Origin: Protofrankia sp. CiP1_Cm_nod1
Lineage (GTDB): Bacteria; Actinomycetota; Actinomycetes; Frankiales; Frankiaceae
Length of the DNA: 37,171 nucleotides
Reading direction: 5' to 3'
NCBI RefSeq assembly: GCF_920888515.1
Contig: NZ_CAKKTM010000027.1
Span: 1 to 37,171 of the forward strand
Positions 17,331 through 26,100 of the stretch are shown here, one piece after another. Under the pieces are notes generated by a model. The model searched no databases. It saw only the letters and a program-made list of their open reading frames with translations, and was not told the DNA's origin. Each line of letters begins with the position of its first letter. Position 1 is the stretch's first letter. The position numbers and the translations under genes are program-made.

Positions 17331-17918
17331 ATGACTACACCTGAACAACCGGACCGCGGCCAGTCGCCGGGTTACGGGGACCAGCCCGGTGCGACCGGTC
17401 CTGGCTACCAGCCGGCTCCGGGGTATCCGCCCGGCTACCAGGCCGGTCCCGAGTATCCGCCAGGCTCCGGTTACCCACCGGCTCCCGGGTATCCGCAGCC
17501 CGGCTACCAGGCTGGTCCCGAATACCCGCCGGGTCCCGAATACCCGCCGGGCTCCGGTTACCCACCGGCCCCGGGGTATCCGCCGGGTCCTGGTTACCAG
17601 GCCGGTCCCGGTTATCCACCGGCGCCTGGCTATCCCGTCCCGCAGGGCTACGGCCAGGGAGCGTACGACCCGTCGGCCCCGTTCGGGCGCCACCCGGTGA
17701 CCGGTGAGCCGTACTCGGACAAACAGAAGCTGGTTGCCGGGCTCCTGCAGATTTTCCTGGGTGGAGTCGGGGCCGGGCGATGGTATCTGGGGAATACCGG
17801 TATCGCGCTTGCCCAGTTGTTCACCTGTGGTGGGCTCGGGATCTGGGCGCTGATCGATGGGATCATGATCCTCACCGGCAACGTCCGTGACAGTTATGGC
17901 CGCCCGCTCCGCGACTAG
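17331..17918 (+). CDS. TM2-domain membrane protein with Pro/Gly/Tyr-rich N-terminal tail
   Basis: 195 residues. Residues 1 to about 120 are a low-complexity tail of PGY(Q/P) repeats (GYPPGYQAGPEYPPGSGYPP). The remainder is a TM2 domain: SDKQKLVAGLLQIFLGGVGA, then GRWYLGNTGIALAQLFTCGG and LGIWALIDGIMILTG, giving two membrane helices joined by a short turn. The function of TM2 proteins is not defined; in actinobacteria such tails are common on small membrane proteins and may drive protein contacts. ATG 17331 follows a weak GGGGA. The next gene begins within or just after this one, so they may be co-transcribed. Confidence 0.88.
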   Translation: MTTPEQPDRGQSPGYGDQPGATGPGYQPAPGYPPGYQAGPEYPPGSGYPPAPGYPQPGYQAGPEYPPGPEYPPGSGYPPAPGYPPGPGYQAGPGYPPAPGYPVPQGYGQGAYDPSAPFGRHPVTGEPYSDKQKLVAGLLQIFLGGVGAGRWYLGNTGIALAQLFTCGGLGIWALIDGIMILTGNVRDSYGRPLRD

Positions 17919-17922
17919 CGCG

Positions 17923-18462
17923 ATGATCGCATACTGTCGCCGGGCTTTCCGGAAGCTTCGTGAGTGTTGTTCTTCCGGCGGCGCTGGGACGGCATCCAGG
18001 TCGCGGGAACCGTGGCGTCCGGACCGGGACGACGTCGGTGGTCACCGTACTGGGAGCCGTACGGGCAGGACTGCCGCCCGTCAGTGGCTGATGCTCAGCG
18101 CGCCGTTGTGCGTGCTGGGCGTCGGCTATCTTTTTGTCGCCGACCCGCATGATCCAGATGTGGTCATGCCGATGTGCCCGACAAAGCTTGTCACGGGGTT
18201 CGACTGCCCGGCGTGCGGAGGTCTTCGCCTGGTCCACGACCTGCTTCACGGCCAGGTACGGGCCGCGGTGCATGACAACCTTTTCGTGCTGCTCTGCAGC
18301 CCGCTGCTGATATATCTGCTCTGGCGGCAGGCGCGCGCGGCCGCTCTGGGTGAACGGGCGCGCGTTCCCGGACCGCTTGCCTACGGCCTGGCCGGCGCCG
18401 CGCTCGTCTGGATGGTTGTGCGTAACCTGCCCGGATGGCCGCTGACTCCGACGTCCACCTGA
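17923..18462 (+). CDS. DUF2752 membrane protein
   Basis: About 179 residues from ATG 17923; GTG 17887, overlapping the TM2 gene by 32 bp, is an equally possible start and neither has a good ribosome binding site. The diagnostic DUF2752 core is CPTKLVTGFDCPACGGLRLV followed by HDLLHGQVRAAVHDN, with a hydrophobic helix before it (LMLSAPLCVLGVGYLFV) and two after (LFVLLCSPLLIYLLW; LAYGLAGAALVWMVV). The role is unknown; the CPxCG motif could bind a metal. The pairing of DUF2752 with TM2 genes is common in actinobacteria. The first 50 residues are Arg/Ser/Gly-rich and may not be translated. Confidence 0.82.
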   Translation: MIAYCRRAFRKLRECCSSGGAGTASRSREPWRPDRDDVGGHRTGSRTGRTAARQWLMLSAPLCVLGVGYLFVADPHDPDVVMPMCPTKLVTGFDCPACGGLRLVHDLLHGQVRAAVHDNLFVLLCSPLLIYLLWRQARAAALGERARVPGPLAYGLAGAALVWMVVRNLPGWPLTPTST

Positions 18463-18476
18463 CTCCTACGTCCACC
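18443..18476 (+). repeat. 17-bp tandem duplication over the DUF2752 stop
   Basis: TGACTCCGACGTCCACC (18443-18459) is repeated with one change at 18460-18476. The stop TGA of the DUF2752 gene is the first three bases of the second copy, so the duplication did not alter the protein end. Confidence 0.85.
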
Positions 18477-18675
18477 TGAGCGGTGGTGACGTCCTGTGAC
18501 AGCCCACCTTACCGATGCGCCATGAGGCGGCCATGGGGCAGGAGCGCCGGCTCATGATGTTCGGGCTCTCGCGGCGGCACAGGTGATCGACGATGTCATG
18601 CGCCCCGCGTCCTTCCGGGTGGATGGTTCGGATCGGCTCATGCTTTGAATATGCGAACCTTATTAGGATCGTAGC

Positions 18676-19221
18676 GTGCCACACGAACAGCGGACAGACG
18701 CGGCCGCACCCGGCCGGACACAACCGGCACCGCCGTCTCCGGACGGACCGGCCCCGCCGGAGACGGCGGTCTCGCCAACGGAACGGGACCTCGAGGTTCT
18801 GCGGTACGTGCCGCTGCTGGCGGCCTACTTCCAGCGGGCCCGTTCGGAGATGCCGCCCGCGCTCCAGGAGATCTTCAGCAGGCGCCGGCTCACCGCCCGC
18901 CACGGCGCGGTCCTGACCCAGTTGCTGACCGGGCAGCAGCTCAGCGTCACCGAGTTGGCGGGACGGCTGGGCGTGACGCTGTCGACTGCCAGTGAGCTCG
19001 TCGGCAACCTCAGCGACGCCGGCCTTGTCGAGCGTCAGGAGGACCCGGCTAATCGCCGCCGCACCCTGGTCTCCCTCCAGCAGGAGTACCGGCCGGCCGT
19101 TCTGTCGTTCATCGCTATCCGCGCGGCGCCACTCCTGCGCGCCATGGCGAGCCTCTCCCCCCGTGACCGCGCCGGCTTCGTCGCCGGCCTGGCCGCCTGG
19201 GGCCGCGAGGCGCAGCCCTGA
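18676..19221 (+). CDS. MarR-family transcriptional regulator
   Basis: 181 residues. After a disordered Pro-rich 40-residue lead, the winged-helix core reads LTARHGAVLTQLLTGQQLSV, then TELAGRLGVTLSTASELVGN (recognition helix), then LSDAGLVERQEDPANRRRTL, with the wing D-x-x-x-R-R-R typical of MarR. Flanking helices would make the dimer. It should repress or activate a nearby gene in response to a small ligand; the target is unknown. The GTG start at 18676 follows TTAGGAT by only a few bases with no ribosome binding site, so a leaderless transcript is plausible. The upstream TTGAAT-to-GGATC stretch resembles part of the acyl-CoA synthetase promoter. Confidence 0.88.
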   Translation: MPHEQRTDAAAPGRTQPAPPSPDGPAPPETAVSPTERDLEVLRYVPLLAAYFQRARSEMPPALQEIFSRRRLTARHGAVLTQLLTGQQLSVTELAGRLGVTLSTASELVGNLSDAGLVERQEDPANRRRTLVSLQQEYRPAVLSFIAIRAAPLLRAMASLSPRDRAGFVAGLAAWGREAQP

Positions 19222-19385
19222 TCCACCGCCGGGCCGAGGCCCGGCGGCGTGGTCCCGTCGTCCCGGACGGGGCCGGTTTCGATATGCCCTCATGGACGAA
19301 GGCGGTGTCTTCGACACGGCTCCGGACGCCGACGACGAGGACTCCCTCAGCACTTCGATCACCCCTTCGTGGCCGCTCGCGGTGA

Positions 19386-20260
19386 TCATGGGCCAGGCAG
19401 CGCCAACGGTACGACGGCAACGCCGTCACGCCTGCGGTAGGCATGCTCGCCCGCGTAGATGACGACAGCATCGATCAGGTCTTCTCCGATCCGGTCGTGA
19501 AGCCATCGGAGGTGCCTGGTGTCGGCGTCCTCGACCCGGTCGGCCAGCTTGACCTCGATCCCCACTACTCGGCCGTCCGCATGCTGGACTATCAGATCCA
19601 CTTCGTGGTCGTTGTTGCGGGTGCGCAGGTGTCCCACCCGAGCCTCAGCAGCCTCGGCGTAGGTGTGGATGCTGAGCGCGGCAAGGTGCTCGAACAGCGC
19701 ACCGAGGATCGTGCCCGCTGACAGCTCTGTGCTGCCCTGCTCGGCTCGCAGCAGCGAGGCGGTATCGAGTCCGAGCAGTCGTGCGGCCAGAGCGGGGCCG
19801 GCCAGATGGTGCCTGGGGGACTGGCCGAGCCGGTCCAGGTGGTTCCGGCTGGGGATCCACGGCGCTATCGCATCGAGCAGCCACAATGAGGACAGAGCGT
19901 CGCGATAAGCGAGCGTCGTCCCGCTGGCTGGCTTGTTCGCCAGCCCAGCGGTAGCCGCGTCGAGGATCAGTGACCGGGCGGCGAACCAGCGTCGACCGCA
20001 CGGCGCACGTGGTCCCACATCTCGGGAAGGCGCTGCCACTCGTCCACCAGCACCGGCCCGGGCAGACGGGTCAGAATCGACGGGTCGGCGGCCACGATCT
20101 CACGCTGAGCGGGAAGACTGAGGTCGATGACCGATCCGGCACGCCGCATCGCGGTCGCGGTCTTGCCGACCCCCTTCGGCCCATGGATCGACAAGGCGCG
20201 AAGATGCGGCTGAAGCTCGTCCAGCGTGTTGTCGATGATTCGACGCCGATAGTCGATCAC
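19386..20260 (-). pseudogene. ATPase/DUF4143 protein gene, broken by deletion and frameshift
   Basis: The N-terminal piece (20260 to 19967) encodes MIDYRRRIIDNTLDELQPHL, then Walker A HGPKGVGKTATAM and PGPVLVDEWQRLPEMWDHVR, as in the AAA_14/DUF4143 family. It ends in a stop after AVDAGSPPG. The C-terminal piece, in another frame (about 19985 to 19386), is ILDAATAGLANKPASGTTLA, then YRDALSSLWLLDAIAPWIP and the nuclease-like NNDHEVDLIVQHADGRVVGI followed by EVKLAD. The family is about 400-420 residues. Here roughly 130 central residues, including the TGS sensor strand, are missing and the join is out of frame. These proteins resemble PD-(D/E)XK-linked ATPases of unknown biological role. Confidence 0.85.
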
Positions 20261-20377
20261 ACGACTACTCTACCAATTGCACACCATCTAGTATCCCGAT
20301 CGCATGGTCGAACCTGGCCCGCCCGGCTCGACCGTGCCCGATCCCGCGTTGCCGGGCGTCCGATCGGAGACCTTGCC

Positions 20378-20479
20378 GAGCCGTGGCCAGAAGCGAGCCG
20401 TGGCCAGAAGCGAGCCGTGGCCAGGAGCGAGCCGTGGCCAGGAGCGAGCCGTGGCCAGGAGCGAGCCGTGGCCAGGAGA
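20378..20479. repeat. Six tandem 17-bp repeats, GAGCCGTGGCCAGRAGC
   Basis: Units start at 20378, 20395, 20412, 20429, 20446 and 20463. Units 1-2 have A and units 3-6 have G at the variable base, and the last ends in A. The 17-bp period does not preserve frame, so it is non-coding. The array lies 11 bp beyond the 3' end of the YccF gene. The near identity suggests active slippage. Confidence 0.95.
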
Positions 20480-20490
20480 CGGCGAGATGC

Positions 20491-20889
20491 TCAGCGGAAG
20501 GCGAGGCGGTCGGGGCCGTCGATGCGGACGATCTCCCGGCCCAGCGGCAGCAGCGAGACCGGGATCAGTTTGAAGTTCGCGAGCCCCAGCGGGATACCGA
20601 TGATCGTCAGGCACAGCAGCAGGCCGGTCGTCAGATGGCCGAGTGCCAGCCACCAGCCCGCGAACACGATCCACAGCAGGTTGCCGAGCAGCGACGGCGC
20701 GCCCGCGTCACGGTGGTCGACCACCCGGCGGCCGAACGGCCACAGGGCGAAGTTGGCGATGCGCAGCGAGGCGATCCCGAACGGAATAGTAATGATCAGG
20801 ACGAAACAGATCAGTGCGGCGATGACATAGCCCAGTGCCATCCAGAACCCGCACAGCACCAGCCATATCAGGTTCAATATCAGACGCAT
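20491..20889 (-). CDS. YccF-domain inner membrane protein
   Basis: 132 residues with two tandem YccF units. Unit one: LILNLIWLVLCGFWMALGYV, then AALICFVLIITIPFGIASLR and NFALWPFGRRVV. Unit two: LLGNLLWIVFAGWWLALGHL, then CLTIIGIPLGLANFKLIPVS followed by LLPLGREIV. Each holds two hydrophobic helices and an amphipathic (I)P(F/L)G segment. YccF proteins are small membrane proteins of unknown function. The start is ATG 20889-20887 with GGAGGAGG on the minus strand about 9 bases before it. It is divergent from the epoxide hydrolase, and the intervening 91 bp should hold both promoters. Confidence 0.9.
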   Translation of the reverse strand: MRLILNLIWLVLCGFWMALGYVIAALICFVLIITIPFGIASLRIANFALWPFGRRVVDHRDAGAPSLLGNLLWIVFAGWWLALGHLTTGLLLCLTIIGIPLGLANFKLIPVSLLPLGREIVRIDGPDRLAFR

Positions 20890-20980
20890 ACCTCCCATCC
20901 TCCTCCTTGAATCCGGGACCGCACGACCGAGCAGCGGACACTTCCGCCGCGGACGGACCGACGAAGGGACTGGAAAGCTC

Positions 20981-22162
20981 ATGGCCGAGGCGGCCCCGTA
21001 CCGCATCGAGATCCCGGACGCCGACCTGGACGACCTGCGTGACCGGCTCCGCCGGACCCGCTGGCCCGAGCGCGAGACCGTCTCCGACTGGTCCCAGGGC
21101 ATCCCGTCGGAGTACCTGCGCGAGCTGTGCGCCTACTGGGAGCGGGAGTACGACTGGCGGGCGCTCGAGCGCAGGCTGAACGCGTTCAGCCAGCTCAGGG
21201 TGAACGTCGACGGGCTGGGCATCCACGTGCTGCACGTGACCTCGCCGCATCCCGGCGCGGTGCCGCTGGTGATGACGCACGGCTGGCCCGGGTCGGTCGT
21301 GGAGTTCCTGGACGTCATCGGGCCGCTGACCGACCCGGTCGCCCACGGCGGCTCGGCCGCCGACGCGTTCCACCTCGTCCTGCCATCCCTGCCGGGATAC
21401 GGGTTCAGCGACAAGCCGACCGGCCCCGGCTGGGGGGTGCCACGGATCGCCGACGCGTGGGCGGGGCTGATGGCTACGCTCGGCTACGACCAGTACGTGG
21501 CGCAGGGCGGCGACTGGGGGGCGAGGGTGTCGGCGGAGCTTGCCAGCCGCCATCCGGACGCCGTGCTCGGCCTGCATCTGACCCTGCCATCGGTGGACGT
21601 CCGCGCGGCCACGGCGGAGCTGGGGGAACTCGACGAGCGGGACCAGGCCGCACTCGACGCGGGCCGGCGTTTCCGGGCGGCGGGGACGGGCTACTCGACC
21701 CAGCAGTCCACCCGCCCGCAGACCGTGGGGTACGGCCTGGTGGACTCCCCGGCCGCGCTCGCCGGCTGGATCGTGGAGAAGTTCCACGCCTGGACGGACT
21801 GCGACGGGCACCCGGAGAAGATCTTCACCCGGGACCAGCTGCTCGACAACGTGATGATGTACTGGCTGCCGGCGGCCGGCGCGTCCTCGGCCCGGCTGTA
21901 CTGGGAGAGTTTCCGTAGCCGTCCGCAGGAGGCGGTGACCGTCCCGACCGGATGTTCGATCTTTCCGGGGGAGCCGGTCCGGCTGTCCCGCCGGCTGGTC
22001 GAGACCCGCTTCCGGGACCTTCGCTACTGGAACGAGCCGGCCCGCGGTGGCCACTTCGCCGCTTTCGAACAACCAGCCCTCTTCGTCGACGAACTCCGCA
22101 CCTTCTTCCGCCTGCTACCGCTGCGGGTGGCTCGTGACGATGTACCTGACGGGCCGCGGTGA
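20981..22162 (+). CDS. Epoxide hydrolase (EHN-type, alpha/beta hydrolase)
   Basis: 393 residues, the family's usual size. The N-terminal EHN domain (residues 5-110) reads YRIEIPDADLDDLRDRLRRT, then RWPERETVSDWSQGIPSEYL and WEREYDWRALERRLNAFSQL. The catalytic alpha/beta fold has the oxyanion motif HGWPGS (H100), PSLPGYGFSDKP, the nucleophile D178 in QGGDWGARVS, and the charge-relay histidine H358 in GGHFAAFEQP. It would open epoxides to diols in the cytosol; the natural substrate is not evident. ATG 20981 is preceded by a short A/G-rich stretch. The gene stands alone and meets the toxin-antitoxin pair tail to tail. Confidence 0.93.
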   Translation: MAEAAPYRIEIPDADLDDLRDRLRRTRWPERETVSDWSQGIPSEYLRELCAYWEREYDWRALERRLNAFSQLRVNVDGLGIHVLHVTSPHPGAVPLVMTHGWPGSVVEFLDVIGPLTDPVAHGGSAADAFHLVLPSLPGYGFSDKPTGPGWGVPRIADAWAGLMATLGYDQYVAQGGDWGARVSAELASRHPDAVLGLHLTLPSVDVRAATAELGELDERDQAALDAGRRFRAAGTGYSTQQSTRPQTVGYGLVDSPAALAGWIVEKFHAWTDCDGHPEKIFTRDQLLDNVMMYWLPAAGASSARLYWESFRSRPQEAVTVPTGCSIFPGEPVRLSRRLVETRFRDLRYWNEPARGGHFAAFEQPALFVDELRTFFRLLPLRVARDDVPDGPR

Positions 22163-22176
22163 GCGCTGGCCGGCGT

Positions 22177-22452
22177 TCAGGTGTGGTAGGCGTCCCCGCG
22201 GTGGCGGATCGCGGTGACCTCGACGACATGCCTGGTGCCGTCGATGAGGTAGATGACCCGATAGGGCCCGCGTCGTGCCGACCGCAGTGGCGCGAACGGC
22301 GGGTCGAGGGGTTTGCCGACCAGGTGCGGGGCGTCGAGCAGAGGTCCGGTGACGAACTTGTGGGCGGCGGTCGCGACCTTTTCGGGCAGCGTTTCGGCGA
22401 TGGCGCGGGCGGCGCCCCGGGCGATTCGTAGCCGGTATCGGCCTGCCGTCAC
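22177..22452 (-). CDS. RelE/ParE-family toxin of a type II toxin-antitoxin pair
   Basis: 91 residues. YRLRIARGAARAIAETLPEK is the first strand and helices, and GKPLDPPFAPLRSARRGPYR, then VIYLIDGTRHVVEVTAIRHR and GDAYHT is the typical RelE C-terminal sheet, with basic residues around R-xx-R-G-x-Y-R and the final H-R-x-D-x-Y. RelE members cut mRNA on the ribosome; ParE members inhibit gyrase. This C-terminus favours RelE. Its ATG overlaps the antitoxin stop by 4 bp (22449-22452), so it is translated after the antitoxin. Confidence 0.9.
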   Translation of the reverse strand: MTAGRYRLRIARGAARAIAETLPEKVATAAHKFVTGPLLDAPHLVGKPLDPPFAPLRSARRGPYRVIYLIDGTRHVVEVTAIRHRGDAYHT

Positions 22453-22730
22453 CCGCCGCGACCGTGGCGGCGAAGGTAGCCGGCCAGTTCGTCCTCGTCG
22501 AGGACGTCACCGGTGTGGAGCTGAGCAAGCCCTTCCGTGACGGCCTGCATGAGCTCGCCGTCGGCGAGGACCGCGATGGTCTCCTGCATCGCCTCGTAGT
22601 CGTCGGTGGCGACCAGTACCGCCGCTGGGCGTCCGTTACGGGTGATCTCGAAACGTTCGTGGGTGGTCTGCGCAGCAGCGACAAGCTCGGACAGCCGAGC
22701 CCGGGCCTCGGCAAGGGGAAGCGTCGTCAT
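22449..22730 (-). CDS. Phd/YefM-family antitoxin
   Basis: 93 residues. The opening TTLPLAEARARLSELVAAAQ, then FEITRNGRPAAVLVATDDYE is the Phd/YefM DNA-binding N-terminus, in which the NGRPAAV(L/I) strand is diagnostic. The acidic C-terminal tail LDEDELAGYLRRHG would wrap the toxin. It neutralises the RelE-type partner and represses the operon. A perfect 10-bp palindrome, CAGAATTCTG (22734-22743), touches the start codon region and is a likely autoregulatory operator. No Shine-Dalgarno is seen, so a leaderless message is possible. Confidence 0.9.
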   Translation of the reverse strand: MTTLPLAEARARLSELVAAAQTTHERFEITRNGRPAAVLVATDDYEAMQETIAVLADGELMQAVTEGLAQLHTGDVLDEDELAGYLRRHGRGG

Positions 22731-22733
22731 GTA

Positions 22734-22743
22734 CAGAATTCTG
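22734..22743. promoter_or_regulatory. Palindrome CAGAATTCTG upstream of the antitoxin
   Basis: A perfect 10-bp inverted repeat lying 4 bp upstream of the antitoxin ATG. Phd/YefM antitoxins bind short palindromes at their own promoters, so this is the natural operator candidate. Length alone makes chance occurrence possible. Confidence 0.4.
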
Positions 22744-23110
22744 GCTCATCTGGGAGTACCTGACTGGGTGCACCATGTCAGCCGCCTGTGGTCCGGCCGG
22801 ATGGCGGGAAGCCCTTATGGGTGACGAGCCGGTGATATAAGACTTGTCTCTATGGGTCGGGGGGAACCTGATAATGATCTCTTTGCCGTCGGCGGGCACG
22901 TGACCGCGCTCCTGGATCGACGTGTCGGCGTCGCTCCGCCGTGCCGGACGGTAGGCCGGGCACAGCCGCCGTGCCCGGTGCGCGGCATCCCCGCAGCCGT
23001 GGGACGTCCAGGCCCTCGGGGCCCGGAGCGTGGACATCCGCTCCGGGCCGGGCGCAACCGCTCTCCGAGAAAACTTCGTGCGGTCGAGTGGGGCGCGCGA
23101 TCGGAGTGGC
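22744..23110. other. Divergent intergenic region before the nSTAND1-WD40 gene
   Basis: About 370 bp without a credible gene. GATATAAGACTTG near 22832-22845 is the only AT-rich stretch and contains AGAC-TT-GTCT, a short inverted repeat; it may be the -10 region of the downstream gene. The open frames here are Arg/Pro-rich. Confidence 0.4.
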
Positions 23111-26100
23111 ATGACTGAGAAGGACGACACGTCCGAGCCAGGCGGCCGGCCGGATCCGGCCGCGATCGTCACCCGGCAGGATTTCGCTCGGGAACTCACC
23201 TCGCTCAGGGAACGGGCCGGGCTCGGAGTGCGGGACGTGGCCAGGGCGGTTGGTATTCCGACCGGTACGCTCGGCGGCTATTTCAGTGGTCGGCATCTGC
23301 CAGCGCTGAAGCCACCCACACTGCTCCACGACATTCTACGTTCCTGTGGTGTGACCGACCCGGCCGAGATCAGCGAGTGGGCAGACGCCCTCAGCCGGGT
23401 CCGGCGGGCGCCGGGCAGACGGCCGGCCAGCGCTCCCGTCCCGTATCGCGGGCTGGCGAGCTTTCAGCCGGAGGACGCGGAATGGTTCTACGGCCGGGAG
23501 AAGCTGACCGAGGCGACGGTGGCACGGCTCACCGAACGGCCCGGCGGCGGCCTGTTCATGGTGGTGGGGCCGTCCGGGTCGGGAAAATCCTCGTTGCTGC
23601 GTGCCGGTGTCATCCCCGCCATCCGCGCCGGCAGCTCCGTGGCCGGGTCGGACCGATGGCCATGGATGCTTTTCACGCCCGGTGCGCGCCCGATCGATGA
23701 CTTCGCCCGGAATCTGGCGTCCATGGCCGGGATGCCGGCGGAGGACGTGGCGGGCGTGACCGCCGATCTGCGGGGCGACCCGGGAGGCTGCCGGGATCTT
23801 CTCCGGCGGGCCCTTGCGGTGGCAGCCGGTGCCGGGTCCACGGACCGGAACGCGGATCCGCGGGCGCTCGTGGTCGTGGACCAGTTCGAGCAGATGTTCA
23901 TCGAATGTACGGACCCCGAAGAACAGCGGATGTTCATCACCGCGTTGCAGGCGGCAGGCGTCGACACCGATCGTGGGGATGGCGAGAGCAATGGCGGTAG
24001 CGCGGGCCCGGCCGGCACCGGCGCGGCACCCCCGGCGCTCGTCGTGTTGGGCATGCGTGCCGACTTCTACGCGCATGCCATGCGTTTTCCCGTTCTGACC
24101 ACGGCTCTGCAGGATTTTCAGATCGCTGTCGGAGCGATGTCGGAAACCGAACTTCGACGCGCTGTCCTCGAGCCCGCACGCAAGGCAAAGATCGACTGCG
24201 AGGAAGGCCTGGTCGAGCTTCTTCTTCGTGATCTTTCCCCCGCTTCCCCCGACGGTACCGCCGCACATGACTCCGGCACGCTTCCGCTGTTGTCGCACGC
24301 CCTGCTCTCCACCTGGCAGCGTGGGTCGAAGAATACGCTGAGAATTGCGGACTACCACGAAGTCGGTGGTATACGGGGTGCTATCGCCGATACCGCGGAA
24401 GAGGTCTACAGCTCATTTGACAGCACCTATCAGGGCATCGCGCGCCAGATCTTTCTACGGCTGGTCCACATTGACGACGGCACCGCGGATGTCCGCCGCC
24501 GCGTCCGGGCCGCCGAACTGCTCGACGACCGGGCCGGCAGCGACATCGTCGAGGAGGTGCAGGCGGTCCTCGACGGGTTCATCGGACGGCGGCTGCTCAC
24601 CGTCGACGCGGACACCGTGGAGATCACTCACGAGGCGCTGCTGCACGAGTGGCCGCGGCTGCGGGACTGGCTGAACGCCGACCGGGCCGGTCGGCAGACA
24701 CACCGTGAACTGACGATCGCCGCCTCGTCGTGGGCGGATCTCGACCGCGACTCCACGACCCTGCACCGAGGTACCCGGCTGGCTGTCGCCCGCGAATGGG
24801 CGGCCGATCCACGGCACCGCTCCTACCTCAATGTGTTGGAACGCGAATTTCTGGATGCGAGCGTTCAGCAGGAAGCGGAGGAGCAACGGGTTGAACGCCG
24901 CCGCACACGGCGGCTTTACCAGATGCTCGCCGCGCTGAGCGTACTGCTCGTTCTCGCCGGTGCGCTGGCCGGTTTCTCGCTCCAGCAACGGGCGGACGCC
25001 AAGAACCAGCGGGACCAGGCCATCTCCCGTGAGGTGGCCATCAAAGCGAACCGGATACGGGACAGCGACCCGGCCCTGGCCGCGCAGCTGTCCCTGGCCG
25101 CCTATCGGATCGCTCCCACCGCGCAGGCCCGCGCCAGCCTTCTGGACTCGTCCGCCACCGCCCCGGTGACCCGCATGCTCGGCTTTCCCGGAGTGATGCA
25201 GACAGCCGCGGTCACCGGCGACGGCAGGCTGATGGCGGCGGCGGGCGCCGACCGGACCATACGTCTGTGGAGCCTGGCCGACGTGGGCCGACCGGTTCCG
25301 CTCGGCGAACCGTTGAGCGGTCACACCGACACCGTCTTCTCGGTGGCGTTCAGCCCGGACGGGCGGACCCTGGCCTCCGGCGGCGCTGACCGGGCCGTGC
25401 GGCTGTGGGACGTGACCGACCCCGGCAGGCCGCTGTCGTTGGGCCCGTTGGCGGACGGAGGGCCCACGAACACGGTGTACTCGGTGGTGTTCAGTCCGGA
25501 CGGGCGCACTCTCGCGGCCGGTGGCGCGGACAACGTGATCCGTCTCTGGGATGTCGGCGCCTCTGGGCGGCCGGCAATGCTCCTCACGATGCTGACCGGA
25601 ATGGACGGATATGTGCAGTCGGTGGCGTTCAGCCCGGACGGGCGCATTCTTGCCGCGGGCAGCGCGGACAGGACGGTGCGGCTGTGGGACGTCGCCGATC
25701 CTCGTAGGCCGAATCCGCTCGGTGAGCCGTTGGCAGGACCGACGGGGACCGTGTTTTCGGTGGCGTTCAGCCCGGACGGGCACACGCTCGCGGCCGGCAG
25801 CGCGGACCGAAGTGTACGGATATGGGATGTCGGGAATCCCCGCGCTCCGGTGCTGTCGGGCCCGCCACTGACCGGTGCCGCCGGCTGGGTGAACGCGGTG
25901 GCGTTCAGCCCGGACGGGCGTTTCCTCGTCGCGGGCAGCTCGGACACCACGGTGAAGATCTGGGATTTCGCCAGCCGACGTCTCGTGGCCGTGCTGCATC
26001 ATCCGGGACCGGTGACCGCGCTGACGTTCCTGACCGACCATCGCCTTGCGACGGCAGCCGCGGACGGTGTCGCACGGCTGTGGTCCGTCCCCGGCCCGGT

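Noticed and set aside
20378-20479. Possible CRISPR array
   Set aside because: The units are directly contiguous 17-mers without unique spacers, so this is a tandem repeat.
20708-22072. 454-codon minus-strand open frame
   Set aside because: It covers the epoxide hydrolase in antisense; the sense protein has a full catalytic triad pattern.
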